Source of the DNA: Setoptus koraiensis
Taxonomy: Eukaryota > Arthropoda
DNA: 64,000 nt
Assembly (NCBI GenBank): GCA_048013815.1
Contig: CM106585.1
Location: forward strand, 2,604,001-2,668,000
Reading direction: 5' to 3'
The position numbers and the translations under genes were made by a program. A model generated the notes under the pieces. The model had not been told where the DNA came from, searched no databases, and saw only the letters and a program-made list of their open reading frames with translations. Of the stretch, positions 50,501-61,654 are shown one piece after another (the stretch's first letter is position 1; every line of letters begins with the position of its first letter).

Positions 50501-50920
50501 ATTACAACTATGCTATTACCTCCGGAGGAGCGCGCCAAATGGCGAGGCGCTAGAACTGTAGGTCAGCTTAGATTCGAACGTGGTTTACATGCCGACTCTG
50601 CCAACCAAGATTCCATCTACAAACCAGTAGAAAGAAAAAAGTTTGAGTTTAGGCCTCTAAAGATCGATCCTAAGCTACAAAAAGATCTGCCTTACAAGGA
50701 AAAACCAAAATTTTTACCCAAGTTAACAAATAAGATAGAGCGAGTTAAAGCGATCAAGAGTAAAGATGAAACTAAACAAATTAAAGTGTTGAAAATGTTG
50801 AGCATCATCGAGAAAGATAGAATTATTAAGCACAAGGAAAGGCAATTGAAAACTAAAGAGAAGCTCATGGAGAAGATTGAATTGGCCAGGAAAAGGGCAG
50901 AGCAAGCATCAAAAAAATAA
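47561..50920 (+). CDS. BMS1: Ribosome biogenesis GTPase BMS1
   Basis: A 1119-residue nucleolar GTPase of the SSU processome that acts with Rcl1 in 40S maturation. Seen: basic nuclear N-terminus ([20 protein letters not shown]), the TRAFAC GTPase domain at about residues 95-270 with P-loop [53 protein letters not shown] and GVLSNLDRI; the AARP2CN region with [13 protein letters not shown]; a long acidic middle ([20 protein letters not shown]); and the conserved C-terminal part ([80 protein letters not shown]). It ends in a Lys-rich coiled coil. Human BMS1 has 1282 residues. It appears to be a single exon. Confidence 0.96.
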   Translation: MAFKKKKPGQRKKPSKEHKAPDEISSAVQTDDMKSFGGKKKKFKDDPLAVRKQRNPKAFAIKSTKVAERQFRRKQDLQEKKHHIPLVDRTPLEPPPFIVAVVGPPKVGKSTVIRSLVKHYTRHKLSEVKGPITIVSGKKRRITLMECNNDLHCMIDIAKVADLVLLMVDASFGFEMEMFEFLNICQASGFPKIMGVLSNLDRIQSISDQRKVKKTMKKRFWTEIYQGAKLFYLSGVSHNMYNKRDVLNLARFISTVKFRPLTWRSAHPYVLVDRFEDLTDPEKLRTDPSANRKGCFYGFVRGTALKINSDVHIPGCGDFRLKNISYLPDPCPLPEKIDKTKRSLNDKDRIIYAPFSSVGDVLCDRDAVYIELGGAHSFSDKISENVVINKIVSEIMDSKQTIDSKMENSKFRMFAGDNNIEESANNDSEEGYSTDHSDVEGEEGEEEDEESESDEDEFDPEADEENPLIKRMKDARSNSKSTSDNYQDILDTLERDMRKNHPKSEDIVYDDEDSDDEDGATNDNLKWKENLAEKAAQRFYKRQSEILDLQRFVYGGINGLADIHAGLDQSDFSENHDVMKPTKNSIECTKFAQNILQDWDSDSVMRSIKNSFVTGKWDKGEDAFGDEKDGDYDMSDNDEDAYDDFEDLQTGEVFTAEEQHKAHNALSEKREEKDMIIDEDDEERRQRMLKKMQQKSKFDMEYDTGLTDVPQEKTFYEQQKEKLQEQSVMNREVFGDMDDQTRVQIEGYRAGLYVRIEVDNVPHQFVDYFDPNYPIIVGGLNPGELTKGYVKIRIKKHRWYKKILKTRDPIIVSMGWHRFQTVPLYHMMDDNMRNRSLKYTPWHLHCLATFWAPLVPQGTGIIAFQGIDQFTKDFRIAATGVVLELDKEVSIVKKLKLVGSPMEIFKKTAFVKGMFNSTLEVAKFEGASIRTVSGIRGQIKKAIKSPEGAFRATFEDKILMSDIVFLRSWYTVTVPRFCITITTMLLPPEERAKWRGARTVGQLRFERGLHADSANQDSIYKPVERKKFEFRPLKIDPKLQKDLPYKEKPKFLPKLTNKIERVKAIKSKDETKQIKVLKMLSIIEKDRIIKHKERQLKTKEKLMEKIELARKRAEQASKK

Positions 50921-51115
50921 ACTAGTAGTTGACTGCTGCAATATTTGATTTTATCTGGTCTATTTCTTCTAGTACAGATTACAGATAGTTTAGCCACGAC
51001 TTTGGAAAGCAAAGGGCATAAGGTAGTGATAAATAATTAGGATTGCTTGTAGTATTAGTGCAAATCTATACTATATTTTTTTCCATCAAACTAGACTCCT
51101 TTCTTTATGCTATTT
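50921..51115. other. Convergent spacer BMS1/RING1
   Basis: 195 bp of 3' flanks between two stops. No gene seen. Confidence 0.5.
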
Positions 51116-51823
51116 CTAAGAGGAATTCATTGATGTTACATAATGATACAATTCCAATGGTGTATTGTCGTGCCAGTACTTTTCCTTAATTTCCTTGAGA
51201 GTAGAGTTATTATTGAGAGATTCATAATGGCCTCTAGATCTGTCGGCACATACACAAATAGAAATTTTCGTTTCACTGCCTATGCTTGGAGCTTGCATGA
51301 TATCTGGTCTCATAGCTAGGTATTTAGTTATATGTTCAATGGTAGCATTCAAAGAGGTCTTCATAAATCTTATCTTGCTTGGATCAAGGCCGGTATGTAG
51401 TGGTTTTAAAATGACTTCACATTCTGGCTCACTTCTGATTATACTTGATAATTTGCTCTCTTGATGTTTGTCAAACTCCTCTCTATCCGGGTATATCATG
51501 GCGATTAATTTGTCGAAGTTTGGATCTGCCCTGAGGCATCTTTTGGATTTTAATTTTTTCCTGCATGTTGGACATTCCTTATTACTAGTCCTTATAGCGG
51601 TGGTGATACAATTTGCGCAGAACCTGTGTAAACACTCTCGTGTGGTCATAGTTTTATTAAGCATGTCCAGACAAATAGGACACATCAATTCTCGGTGTAG
51701 AGATCGATGAGAGACTCCTATCTCTGTGTCGTCTATAACTATCTCCTGGGGAAGACGCTCTTTCTCGTAGTCTGTGAGCTCCCATATTTTTTCAGTGTTA
51801 TTGTTGAATTCGTTTCTAGCCAT
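51116..51823 (-). CDS. RING1: RING1/Sce, Polycomb H2A ubiquitin ligase (short form)
   Basis: A 235-residue catalytic subunit of Polycomb repressive complex 1, which ubiquitinates histone H2A. The N-terminal arm [16 protein letters not shown] is the RING1A/B signature. The RING finger is complete at about residues 48-88 ([31 protein letters not shown]), followed by [25 protein letters not shown]. The C-terminal RAWUL domain covers about 135-232 ([46 protein letters not shown]). Human RING1/RNF2 have 336-406 residues; here the linker between RING and RAWUL has almost vanished. It is divergent from WDR45. Confidence 0.93.
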   Translation of the reverse strand: MARNEFNNNTEKIWELTDYEKERLPQEIVIDDTEIGVSHRSLHRELMCPICLDMLNKTMTTRECLHRFCANCITTAIRTSNKECPTCRKKLKSKRCLRADPNFDKLIAMIYPDREEFDKHQESKLSSIIRSEPECEVILKPLHTGLDPSKIRFMKTSLNATIEHITKYLAMRPDIMQAPSIGSETKISICVCADRSRGHYESLNNNSTLKEIKEKYWHDNTPLELYHYVTSMNSS

Positions 51824-52551
51824 ATCGATAGTCCTATGCTATATAATAGCGATAGATGATGGATATCAAAAGTATAAAAAATAACAATAGTGATAGATGA
51901 TGCAAATTAATGAAAAATCAATCATTCCATCTGTGAGTACGTGCAATGTGATAAAATTATAAATGGTGTTGTTGTGAATCTTTCGCAAAATGCGCGTTTT
52001 TCTTGTTTTTGTTATGCGAGCAAAATCAACAACAGAGTAGTGTTGCGTGCAGGATGGCCGCCCAGTCGGGCATGCTTTCCGCACAAAATGGGCGGTTGGG
52101 CATACCAACCGACTTGGAGAAACGTGGTCTCCGAAAGAAATGTTCAGCATATTTGATGTAACAAATAGTGTGATCTTTCGTCCAATAAAGTACAGTATTG
52201 TTTATTAATATCATTACTATGGGTACTATCTGTGTTTTTCTTCTATTTTGGGAGGATTTTTGGTGGTGGGTATGCCCGACTGGGGCCGCCCAACCGCCCG
52301 CACAGAAACTCGGGCAGAGGCGGCCCATGCCCTTGCCCGTTACACCACAACAAAGCTCATTTTGATTTGAGCCTGCAGCAGCACACGTTCAAAAGAAAAC
52401 AACTTGAAACAAATGGATCGAAAGTGCGTAGATCAGCAATACTTCTTCGCCCACTTACTATGAATATATTTTCTTCATCATTATGATATAAATATAATTG
52501 TAACAGGTTTTTATTTTTCAGACCCGTGGTCATATCAACACGCTCATTTCC
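51824..52551. promoter_or_regulatory. Divergent spacer RING1/WDR45 with an inverted-repeat insert
   Basis: Holds both promoters and the 5' UTR of WDR45; a good acceptor (ttatttttcag) at about 52510-52521 precedes the WDR45 start, so a 5' UTR intron is likely. A GC-rich inverted-repeat element fills about 52037-52348. Confidence 0.5.
52037..52348. mobile_element. Possible GC-rich inverted-repeat element
   Basis: The two sides share inverted words: CCCAGTCGGGCAT on the left against ATGCCCGACTGGG on the right, GGGCGGTTGGGC against GCCCAACCGCCC, and outer ends GTAGTGT / ACACCAC. The middle is AT-rich. Target duplication not clear, no coding capacity. It may be another foldback-type MITE. Confidence 0.4.
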
Positions 52552-53494
52552 ATGATGAATAGCCACAAGAATAATGGAGTTATCATACGATTCAATCAGG
52601 AACACAATTTGTTTTCTTGCTGTTCGGAAACTGGATGCCGACTATTCAGCCTAGATCCATTACACTTAAAGTTGTGTTTACAAGTTTCCGATGTTGGCAC
52701 ATTGTCCATTTGTGAAATGCTACATAGAACCAACCTATTGGCCTTGGTTGCTGGTGGCTCGAGGCCGAAATTTGCCGACAACACTGTTCTTATTTGGGAT
52801 GATGCAATCAAAAGATTTGTTCTAGAATTCACTTTTTCATCTACCGTTTTAGCATTAAGAATGCGCAGAGACAAATTGATTGTAGCAGAAAGACATCAAT
52901 TACATTGCTTCACTATGCCCAACAATCCAACTAAACTATTTACTGTTACAACACGTGATAACCTAACTAGTCTGTTTGAAGTGAGTAGTTACACAAACTG
53001 TGAACGACAATTATTGTGCTTTCCAGGACACAAAATAGGATCCATACAAATTTTGGATTTGGCACATTGCGAACCAGGAGCCTCATCGTCACCAATATAC
53101 CTTAATGCGCACGAAAATGAAATTGCATGCCTTGCCCTCAACCAACAATCAACTCTGCTAGCTACTGCGAGTCAGAGAGGAACACTTATTAGGGTCTTTG
53201 ATACAACCAATCCAGCCAGAGTATTTCAAATAGTGGAATTGCGACGCGGAACTGATGCAGCAACGCTGTATTGTTTGAATTTCTCCCATAATTCCGAGTT
53301 CCTTTGTGCCTCCAGCGACAAAGGCACCGTACATATCTTTGCTCTCAAAGATGTTCACCTTAATAAAAGGTCAACCTTCAAACGAATGTCTTTCCTGGGT
53401 CATTACATAGAATCTCAGTGGGCATTAGCAAATTTCACCGTTGCAGCCGAGTGTGCTTGTATTTGTGCTTTTGGCTACAACAATACTGTATATG
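52552..53494 (+). CDS. WDR45: WDR45/WIPI4 autophagy PROPPIN, exon 1
   Basis: First coding exon of a 352-residue seven-bladed beta-propeller that binds PI3P and ATG2 at forming autophagosomes. Seen: VIIRFNQEHNLFSCCSETGCR, the WIPI4-type EMLHRTNLLALVAGG and NTVLIWDD, LRMRRDKLIVAERHQLHCF, CFPGHKIGSIQILDL, the lipid-binding LRRG motif in ELRRGTDAATLYCLNFSHNS, FLCASSDKGTVHIFALKD, SQWALANFTV and CICAFGYNN. LRRG (not FRRG) fits the WDR45/WDR45B branch. The ATG pair at 52552 follows a likely 5' UTR intron. The donor is TATG|GTAAGT, phase 1. Confidence 0.93.
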
Positions 53495-53586
53495 GTAAGT
53501 ATTCATATCGGCTGGTAATTAATGCTGATATTGACTAAACTGAGCACTATTCTAATCTATACGATTTATACTCCCTATCACATCAG

Positions 53587-53702
53587 CCGCTTGTGTGGAT
53601 GGCACTTTCACAAAATACAGTTTTGGGACGGACGGCAGCTGCTCCAGAGACACCTTTGATATTTTCGCCGACATGTCGGACATAGATGCTCAAGAAAAAT
53701 GA
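53587..53702 (+). CDS. WDR45: WDR45/WIPI4, exon 2
   Basis: Found by homology to the WDR45 C-terminus. After the acceptor (cacatcag) the frame reads ACVDGTFTKYSFGTDGSCSR then DTFDIFADMSDIDAQEK and stop, matching human [30 protein letters not shown]. Phase 1 joins it to exon 1 (G|CC). The intron is 92 bp. Confidence 0.9.
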
Positions 53703-53756
53703 TAGAATAGTATATGTTGTTAATATCTGACCCTCGACATTTATAAGATAAACCAA

Positions 53757-53783
53757 GCTTGGTTGCGCAAAAAGCAACCAAGC
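53757..53783. terminator. Hairpin after WDR45
   Basis: A perfect 10-bp stem, GCTTGGTTGC with GCAACCAAGC, around a GCAAAAA loop, 55 bp after the WDR45 stop. It could mark the 3' end of the transcript or be incidental. Confidence 0.4.
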
Positions 53784-54200
53784 GACCTCACACCACGAAA
53801 GCTAATCGATAACATCGGGGGCTGAGCGCGTTTATTTTCCTCCCTTTCCTGATTTTCTTTGATTTCATGATCAATTTATGAGCTGATTATATGGCATAAG
53901 ATCAAAACCTTCCTGTTTGATGTATTAGTCGCGTGATAAAAGCTCCAAAAGAGTTCTCGACTCTTATGCACAAGCCGAGCTGATAAAAACATTCAATTTT
54001 CGCGCTGAAATTCACGCAGTTGCAGGACAGACTCGCGCTTCGGCTTTGCTAATCAGCAGAGAAATGCTTATTAGCGCTTTTTCCATTTTTGCTTAATGAA
54101 TAAATTTACATCTGGAACCTCATCTGTCAATATTATCATCTTTTATGATACATGTTATCATACCTCATATTTCATTCTTTTATTACTGACGTTACATACA

Positions 54201-55664
54201 ATGACGTCGCCGCCAAGGCAGTTAAAATTGATAATCAAAGTGAGTGGATCTAACACCTCCACCACTACCTATCAGCAAGTGACATCACCTGCAACCAGTC
54301 ACACTGCACACCATGAGATTCTCGGCGAGGAACAACAACATCAAACTATTCCCCCGCTAAATATCAATTTAAAGAAGAAAAAGAAAAAGAAGAAGCACAA
54401 ACACAAACATAAGCATCATCACCACCATCATCACCATCATCAGCACAACCACCATCAGCCCAAACTTGAGCATCAACCTGATAAACATTTGGAACAGCTA
54501 GATCAATTGCAACAACCACTAGAACAACAACTAGATCAAGTGGCACTACAGCCCGGACCCCCACAGCTGGACATCAATGAGATAATTGATCATTCAGAGC
54601 AATTGCTAGAAATAGACCAAAAAGCACAACTCGAACCACCGGAGTTGGATTTGTCGGAGATAATCGACGAGCCCATGCAACTCGACGAACAACCAGAGGA
54701 AACACTCGATAATAACTTGCATGAAACGGATGCTTTACATCAAGAGGGGCCCCCCGATACAACCGAGGTATTCACAACTAAATCTATAACTGACATACGA
54801 AAGAACGGTGTTCATCTATCGTTCCTGAGACAAAAACCAGACTCAAGCACTAGCTTGGCCATTCTTGGAACCAACTTATGTGTCGAAGACGAAGAACCTT
54901 CCTCGGATGGCGAATACCAGGAAAAAATTATCAATCTCGAAACGTTGTGTGGAAAATTAACAGATGGCCTTGAGGTGCTCCCCACGCAGATCGAAGATGA
55001 GTTAGAGGACTCTAAAATCAAGATGGTTGAAACAGTAGAATCCACCGCTTATTCGTCATATCTACCCTCGAAAGATTCCACATTTGCCAATCTCAGTGAA
55101 GAGGATTCGAAGATTTTGTTAACTGTTTATGGGAATGATCCAGTTGGTTTTGATTACGCTAGAAGTTTACAAGATTTCGCCCAAGGCACAGATTACGTGA
55201 TGAACATGGTAGATTCATTGCTAGATTTATTGACCAATGGCAAACACAGACAAGAGGCAGTACCTATTAGGGAACGTTTGATTGAGAATAGTGATGCTCT
55301 TAGAGAGAATGGCAATGACGTTACAGAAGATGCCGGTGAAACACGAGAAAATGCCGATGACGTGAGAGAAAATAGCGATCCTACTAACCCTATGCCAACA
55401 AGTGAAGACACCGTTCAGAACGAATTAGATGAAATTGGTAAACTATTAGATGAACTCAAAGCACTACAGAATAAAAAATTATCCTCTTCCGCGGCCCCAT
55501 TGAAACCAAGTGAGAAGGAGGCCTCTATTGCCAATATGATATCAAGCAAATTGACCAAATTCATTGGTGAGTTTGCCAATCCCAACGACATTTGTGAGTC
55601 CTCGGCCATACATAAGGCATTGGGCATCAAAATTGAACCAGATCCCACGGTTACTATAAACTAA
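54201..55664 (+). CDS. BRD7: BRD7/BRD9 homologue lacking the bromodomain
   Basis: A 487-residue protein with family landmarks of BRD7/BRD9, SWI/SNF subunits. N-terminus: LKLIIKVSG (human PLKLVLKVGG), then a Lys-rich and His-rich stretch where BRD7/9 have a Lys-rich stretch. C-terminal half (the DUF3512 region): FLRQKPDSSTSLAILG, SSYLPSKDSTFANLSEEDSK with VYGND (human YAPHYDSTFANISKDDSD...TYGED), YVMNMVDSLLDLLTNGKH, then LDEIGKLLDELKALQNKKL and IHKALGIKIEPDP, matching the BRD7 end RKAMGI. Between them, where the roughly 110-residue bromodomain should be, there are only about 110 residues of Gln/Leu/Glu/Asp-rich sequence with a short repeat (PPQLDINEIID, PPELDLSEIID). The frame is continuous, so no exon can hide it. 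The ATG at 54201 is preferred; an earlier in-frame ATG at 54096 adds a non-conserved hydrophobic leader. Confidence 0.85.
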   Translation: MTSPPRQLKLIIKVSGSNTSTTTYQQVTSPATSHTAHHEILGEEQQHQTIPPLNINLKKKKKKKKHKHKHKHHHHHHHHHQHNHHQPKLEHQPDKHLEQLDQLQQPLEQQLDQVALQPGPPQLDINEIIDHSEQLLEIDQKAQLEPPELDLSEIIDEPMQLDEQPEETLDNNLHETDALHQEGPPDTTEVFTTKSITDIRKNGVHLSFLRQKPDSSTSLAILGTNLCVEDEEPSSDGEYQEKIINLETLCGKLTDGLEVLPTQIEDELEDSKIKMVETVESTAYSSYLPSKDSTFANLSEEDSKILLTVYGNDPVGFDYARSLQDFAQGTDYVMNMVDSLLDLLTNGKHRQEAVPIRERLIENSDALRENGNDVTEDAGETRENADDVRENSDPTNPMPTSEDTVQNELDEIGKLLDELKALQNKKLSSSAAPLKPSEKEASIANMISSKLTKFIGEFANPNDICESSAIHKALGIKIEPDPTVTIN

Positions 55665-55897
55665 GTTTTAATATGTATAGTAAACACTCACAAATAGACA
55701 TAAAGATGCTCCAAATCAATTAATTGTCTTCAGTAAACTTAGTGCTTGATGTCTGTTTCTCTCACTGTCTTGTGGAAGCGACTCTATTTCAAGCAACCGA
55801 TCTTAGTAGCGATCACTTCATGGAAATTATATTTCATGTGTCGATGTCAATGAACGATGTGTCAAAGATGATGTGATTGAAACCTTTTATTTACAGC

Positions 55898-56202
55898 AAA
55901 CAGTAGATTGGGAAGAATATCTGTTTACTTGTGAAATAGAACTTGCTAGAAGCCTACAACATACAATCGCGACGCTCGGCATTATTGACGCCGTGCAGTA
56001 TGGACCAAAACAAACGTTTGACACTGATATGAATGTTTCAAAAAGCAGTGCTGTATCAATCAAACAAACAACAAGTTCTTGGAGACTAAAAGTTTTGGGT
56101 CCTGCGAAGTTGGACGCTATTCACGTCATCGCGCCCTCCTTTGGAGACAGGTCACAAATTTATCACACCACAAAATGGAGCGCACTTGGTTTACTCAACT
56201 GA
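55898..56202 (+). CDS. Orphan exon-like open frame
   Basis: A frame of about 100 codons follows a good acceptor (ttttatttacag at about 55886-55897). It reads TVDWEEYLFTCEIELARSLQ then HTIATLGIIDAVQYGPKQ and ends GLLN. It is open upstream without an ATG, so it looks like a terminal exon of a spliced gene whose earlier exons I cannot identify. No family recognised. Base composition resembles the compact genes to its left, not the repeat-rich DNA to its right. Confidence 0.35.
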
Positions 56203-58142
56203 ACAGCTACCACTAGAAATAGCTTAAATCCGTTCTGATATTGATTTTAATCGTTGCGAAGCGATGTAGCTATCTAATGAGAACTACGAGGCAACTCAGC
56301 TAATAATAATGATGAATTTCCCAAACAGTTTTGAATAGCATCCAACTTCCTTTTGCTTGCGTCCCGATCTGATGTAACTACCTTTTTATTACCTCAAGTA
56401 CGAGGCCCAAAACGGCGCCAAATAAATTGACCAACAAGTTGAACGAAACGAATTGACCACTAAGACGTTAAGAGACAGAGTTGGAGGATGGTGGACCATT
56501 TTTGGTTTTAACTGTTGGAAACTGTCATCTATTACCTAGGTTCGCTCGATATCAGATGCATCAATGACATCGGACATAGCATCAACGGCGACATCACCGT
56601 GAGCCATTGCTCCGTCACTAATAGATCTGATGATACTTGTTTAGTAGAGGAAATAACTAAACTTACTCGGTGAGTTGAACGGACCGCAGTATGAAAAAAT
56701 TATCTTCTCCCGCAGCCTTATAGAACTGTAGGTGTTCACCTGTTGAGTAGTGACAATTATTGAAACATTTTATTCGCGGCAAAAGAAAGATAATTAAAAC
56801 AGCAAATATCTGTTTGTTTGCAAGCAACAACCGCATCGGAGCTTCCTTCCTCTCTTCCCAACTCTGCCTGCCTATAACCACTTGGAAAACCAGATTTCCT
56901 TCCTTCCATATCTTGATTGTTAGCACTAGCACCAGAGATACCTCAGGTATCAGATGCGACCGTGCGCTTAATTGTTGTTGTTTGGTCGTTTCGTCTATTT
57001 TGTGACCGGATATAGCGCTTCGTGTAAGTGATTATGACGACCGTGGCATACAAGAAGACGCAATGTTAGCAGTGTTATAAGATCAACATAGCTGATATAC
57101 TGAGAGTATATCAGTGGTGCTCTTGACCTTAGTGTTTCGACCACTTGGCATCATTTCGTCACACATAAGTGCTGATTATAAATGCAAATTACACTTTTAT
57201 TATTGTTGTTATGCAATGACACATTATCATCTTACTTGAGATTCCTTTATCATTATATGGCTTGTATGTCATGGTTAACGTAACAACGCAACGACAGGGC
57301 AACAGAGAGCAGCCACTTACAGACAGAAAGCAAATGTCATTGGTGAGTTGGAGCAAAAGCAAAGTTTGTGCTCTCTGGTGCGTGCTCACCAACTATTTAG
57401 AGAGATGGCATCACAGCGAGAGAAATAACAAACAACAACAATATCTCTGTCTGTTTGACGCTGACAAACTGGCCCAAGTCGACCGACCATGGTAGACAAA
57501 ATTTAGGTTGGCCCAATGTGCGTTGGGCATGCACTCGCAAACAACGGATCGAATAAAAGTTATTATATTATATAACATCAAATAAGAACTTATTTCGAGT
57601 GCACAGGTGATGATGCAGTTTTGATGTGCATAGACATAGTGACATAACTCTTATTGTAAGGCATCTGTGACTGGTGCGAGCAGTATTTATATTTGCAAGT
57701 CCTTTGTTGTCGCATCTTGTGCGAGGTTAAGACAAAACTTGACGCTGTTAGTTGTAGGTAGTCACAAGTGATCATGTCCAGCAATGTTGCTGGTCAGTGG
57801 TGAGTATCGTTCTGGAGCGACGCCTTCCATTTAACAATAATCTGGTGTTGCTGTTGGTGCAGCCCGGATCAAAGGTGCACCCTTGTCGTTTTGCATCCGG
57901 ATTTGCGTTCGGCGGCACAATGGCCCAACAGCACACGTCTTTCAGTGATCATAAGCCATGGCCAGCTGGTGTGACTTTTATCCGGGCATCATCATAATGT
58001 CGCCTGATGCTAATATTTGAATAATTCAACACAAATTCAACACACGCAGCATTGCAATCCGTGGACCATAGATTGACAGTTGCAACGTTGCGGCAGCTAT
58101 TATTATTGCTATTGCTATTACTATTATTGAATCATCACAATG

Positions 58143-58182
58143 ATGGAAGATTATCAATTTAGTTATAGCAGTCAATTTGCAG
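58143..58182 (+). CDS. Possible initial coding exon
   Basis: ATGGAAGATTATCAATTTAG... encodes MEDYQFSYSSQFAG and ends at a strong donor GCAG|GTAAAT. An ATG directly precedes it. Isolated in repeat-rich DNA, it is the kind of short first exon seen before a very long intron. No downstream exon is visible in the window. Confidence 0.2.
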
Positions 58183-58796
58183 GTAAATTTATGGTTAGAT
58201 TAGGCCAGTAAATGTCTCGTCGGATTGCTGTAAGATGTTGCTGTAGCAGTTGCTGTTGGTTGGCCAACCACCGACCAAGTGGCCGCTGCTATAGGTCGGT
58301 GGTATGCGGGCGCAACGAAGGCGCAATTGTCAAATGGTCATGAGTCATGAGGCAAACGAAGAACACAATTCGGCACTAACCTGTTGATTCATTTGTTTGT
58401 CTGCGATAAATTTAGAAGGCGACAGTCGCCTGTCGCCAGTCAACAGTCGCTGGTCACTCGCAAACTAATGTGTTCGGCAGGTGTGCGTGTGTGTGTGTGT
58501 CGACCAAAAACAACACGACAGAAGAAGACGGAAATGATGAGGGAAAGAGACAGGTAAATAGAGACGACTTGTGTGTGATTGAGTTGGTCAATAATAATGT
58601 CTCTGCAAACTGCACACATGCGGCGACCAAGACTCTCCTTGGGTCTGCTTGTTTGCTCCATGTTTGTCCGCTAATACTCTCGCGAATAGCCAATGATTTA
58701 ATAACACAGCGCAATATCTTCAATCAGCAAAAACTGGCCACTAATAACAGCGATTATGTTGCGCAACTCAGCAGCCGTCACCGTGAGCAGCATCGG

Positions 58797-58856
58797 CATC
58801 AACAACAACAACAGCAACAACAACAGCAACAATAACAGCAACAACAACAGCAACAT
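58797..58856. repeat. CAA/CAG microsatellite
   Basis: About 20 trinucleotides of CAA and CAG with one TAA interruption, in non-coding DNA. Confidence 0.9.
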
Positions 58857-60342
58857 GGCCAACAGGCCACGGAGGAGAGACAATAATAGTTGTCATAGTG
58901 ACACATAGCTTTCGAACGGCAATTGTTCTTTTCTTCTTTGCGTTGCTCAACAACAAAAACAGCAACAACAACAATAATAATAATCATACACTCTCACGGC
59001 GAACATTATTAGAAATGTTGCCGAATGCGGGCCGAATTGGAATCAGACTGGACCGACGGGCCAGCAACACCAACAACGGCTAATAGGCGTGTAATGATGA
59101 ACGACCCTGTTCGGTATGTGTGCCGATTCTCTCTCTATTAATGATCGGTCGGTCGGTCCCCACCGGGCGCCATTATCAGTTTGCGCCGCTCGAAGGTCGA
59201 GGTCACGAAGGCCCCGTGATTGTGCGCAAACACGGGTCACTCTTGTGTTGGCCGGCCCAATCCCGCGACCAGGGTTGCCGCGGCCCGACGGGCCCCTAAC
59301 ACTAACATATACCAATATATATTGATATTGGGGCAATACATTTTCCATTTCGGAGGTTGTGCGCGAACACACATTGCGTTTAAGCTGTCGCTCGGGCGAC
59401 TGGAGGGCCCTCGTTCTTTGGAACGCTGGCTTGGTCGGTAATTCGAGGCGAAGAATGCGCGTTCGGCGCAGCCATTCAGCATTCGGCATTGCTGGCCAGG
59501 TCCGGCCGGCCATTGGCGAGTTCCTCCCGACACACACATACACAATAAACTATTAGATTAGATGGTGGCAATTGTGCGCGATCAATCAGCGCCAACGTGC
59601 ACAACAACACACACAGTGATACTCACAACAACATTCACAACAACATTCACAACGATATACACAACGATGTATGCAACAGGCAGCGACGACCCCCGTCTGA
59701 CAGTGCCAACAGTTTCGAGTTTGGTGGGGCGAACGAGCGAGAGTGAATAGCAGCGCAAACCGCTGCACAAACAGAGCGACCGCTCTTGAGTTACCTGGCC
59801 GCTTGTTTGCATATTGCAGCAACATGTGGGCCAGCACGCGAACCCGACCGAGGGCGAGCAGCGGCCGAAAAAGAAGCGAGCGCGAGCAGAGGCCGAGAAA
59901 GAAGCGAACGCGACCAGCGGCGAGCGGCGCGAAAAGCCAACGGAACGAATCGCCAGTGCCGAAGGGGGCGCCCCGGCGTTGCGATGGCACGCACACCGGC
60001 CGCATTAGCGGCCGGGGCACCACGTGTTGCTCGGGAGGCCGGTGGTGCGCGCGTTTCGGGCCGGCGCCGGCATGCTCCATTTATGCAGATGAGAGGGGAT
60101 TGTGTGCGCGAATGCGGGCCGAGTGTGTGAAAGGTTTTGGCGTTTGGTGCGGCCCGCACAGTTCCCACAATCGCGAGCACAACTGTCGTTGTCGCGATTG
60201 TCGCAAGCTGACCGCTGCAACACATGAATGGCCAGAAGTTATGGTGTCACTGGCTGACACTGTCGTCGCTGTTGGGGCTGTCGGCCGGTCGGCCGGTCGG
60301 GAGAAGGAGTGCAGCGGCTACCGGCGGCGCACTGCGAGCGCA

Positions 60343-60396
60343 GCGTCCGAGGCGTTCGGAGCGTTCGGGGCGTTCGGGGCGTTCGAGGCGTTCGAA
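60343..60396. repeat. 9-bp tandem array (GCGTTCGGG)
   Basis: Six units: GCGTCCGAG, GCGTTCGGA, GCGTTCGGG twice, GCGTTCGAG, GCGTTCGAA. Confidence 0.85.
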
Positions 60397-61572
60397 CTGC
60401 GCCGGCGACAGCGAGCGCAACAGCGCCGGCCATAGCGGCAGGAATTCGAACGCGAACGCCAACTCGAGTGCGACCGCCGCCCGAATGCCAATGCAACCGA
60501 TGCGGCGGCCGCGGCCGCGACAACTGCGCCGCAAATCGATACACATTCATTGAGCGAGATTCCTCGGCCGCCGGTTCTTTTGTTCGGCGTCGCGAAGCCT
60601 CTCGCTGGCAGCTCCATTGAGCGTGGAATCAATGTTAAACAAGGGCAACGCCAAAAGTTTCTCCTGGCCGCCGCCGTCGCTCTCGCTGGCCCGAGTTTCC
60701 CACGCCGCGCCACTCAAACGGACAATCTGCCGCCGAGCGGCTCATACTAACTCCATGCTGACTCAGTACGCTAACCACTCTCTTTCCGCGACAAACAACG
60801 CCAGATCACACACACACAACATCGATCGGCCTCGTTTTCCTTCGTTTTCGTCGCGCTCCACTTGCCCGCTCGCACCGCGGCCCGGCCCGCCGCCGGAGGG
60901 CGCCACTCGCTCGCGCTCATGTGTGCAGCGCGACTACGCCGGGCCCCGCTCGCCGGCCCAAGCGAACACATTGGGCCGACGCGAGTGCGGCCAATGCGAG
61001 CCAGACCCCTCGGACATGCCAGTGTCGCTGTCCGTGGCGCACTCGCGGCCTCTCGGCCCGAGATTCTCAGCCCGAGATTCACAGGGCTTGTGTGCCAGGC
61101 CCGGCGGCGGGACGGGATTATCGTGATTATACATTTTGTGGCGCACTGTGATTAATCGTCGCGGCGAAACGGAAAAAAAATGCGTGCGAATGGCGGCCCG
61201 AGCGGCCTCATCAATTCGCGCCGCGAGTTTGTTCGTGAGCGCAACAGTTTAATTACGATGATGTCAGCAGCTAGTCGACGACGGGCCCGGCGTGAACTAT
61301 TGGGCGGCTATTATGACGAGTGTCGCGACAGTTTACGACGGCAAAGTTCATCAACTTGGCGCTGCACAATAAACAATTGATTAATTAATCTCGCACAATC
61401 AGAGGCGACAAGTTTGTTTGTCATTTGTTTGCACTGGCGGCGGCGGCAATTGCGCAGTCTGTTTCGTGTCGAATGGTGCACCCATTGTACAAATGAATAA
61501 TTGTGTGCGCTTGTCATAATTGCGATATAATGATAATATGATGCAATTTAGTGTGATACGTTACAGTGCCAT

Positions 61573-61654
61573 GATATGTTGTGGTGCGATATGTTGTGGT
61601 GCGATAAGTTGTAGTGCGATATGTTGTAGTGTGATATATTATGGTGTGATATGG
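61573..61654. repeat. 15-bp tandem array (GATATGTTGTGGTGC)
   Basis: Five consecutive 15-bp units with one to four changes each, plus a partial sixth. Confidence 0.9.

Noticed and set aside
59743-60435. A 230-codon frame rich in Arg, Ala and Ser
   Set aside because: GC-rich DNA keeps nearly all frames open here; the end is the 9-bp tandem repeat (AFGAFGAFE) and no domain is visible.
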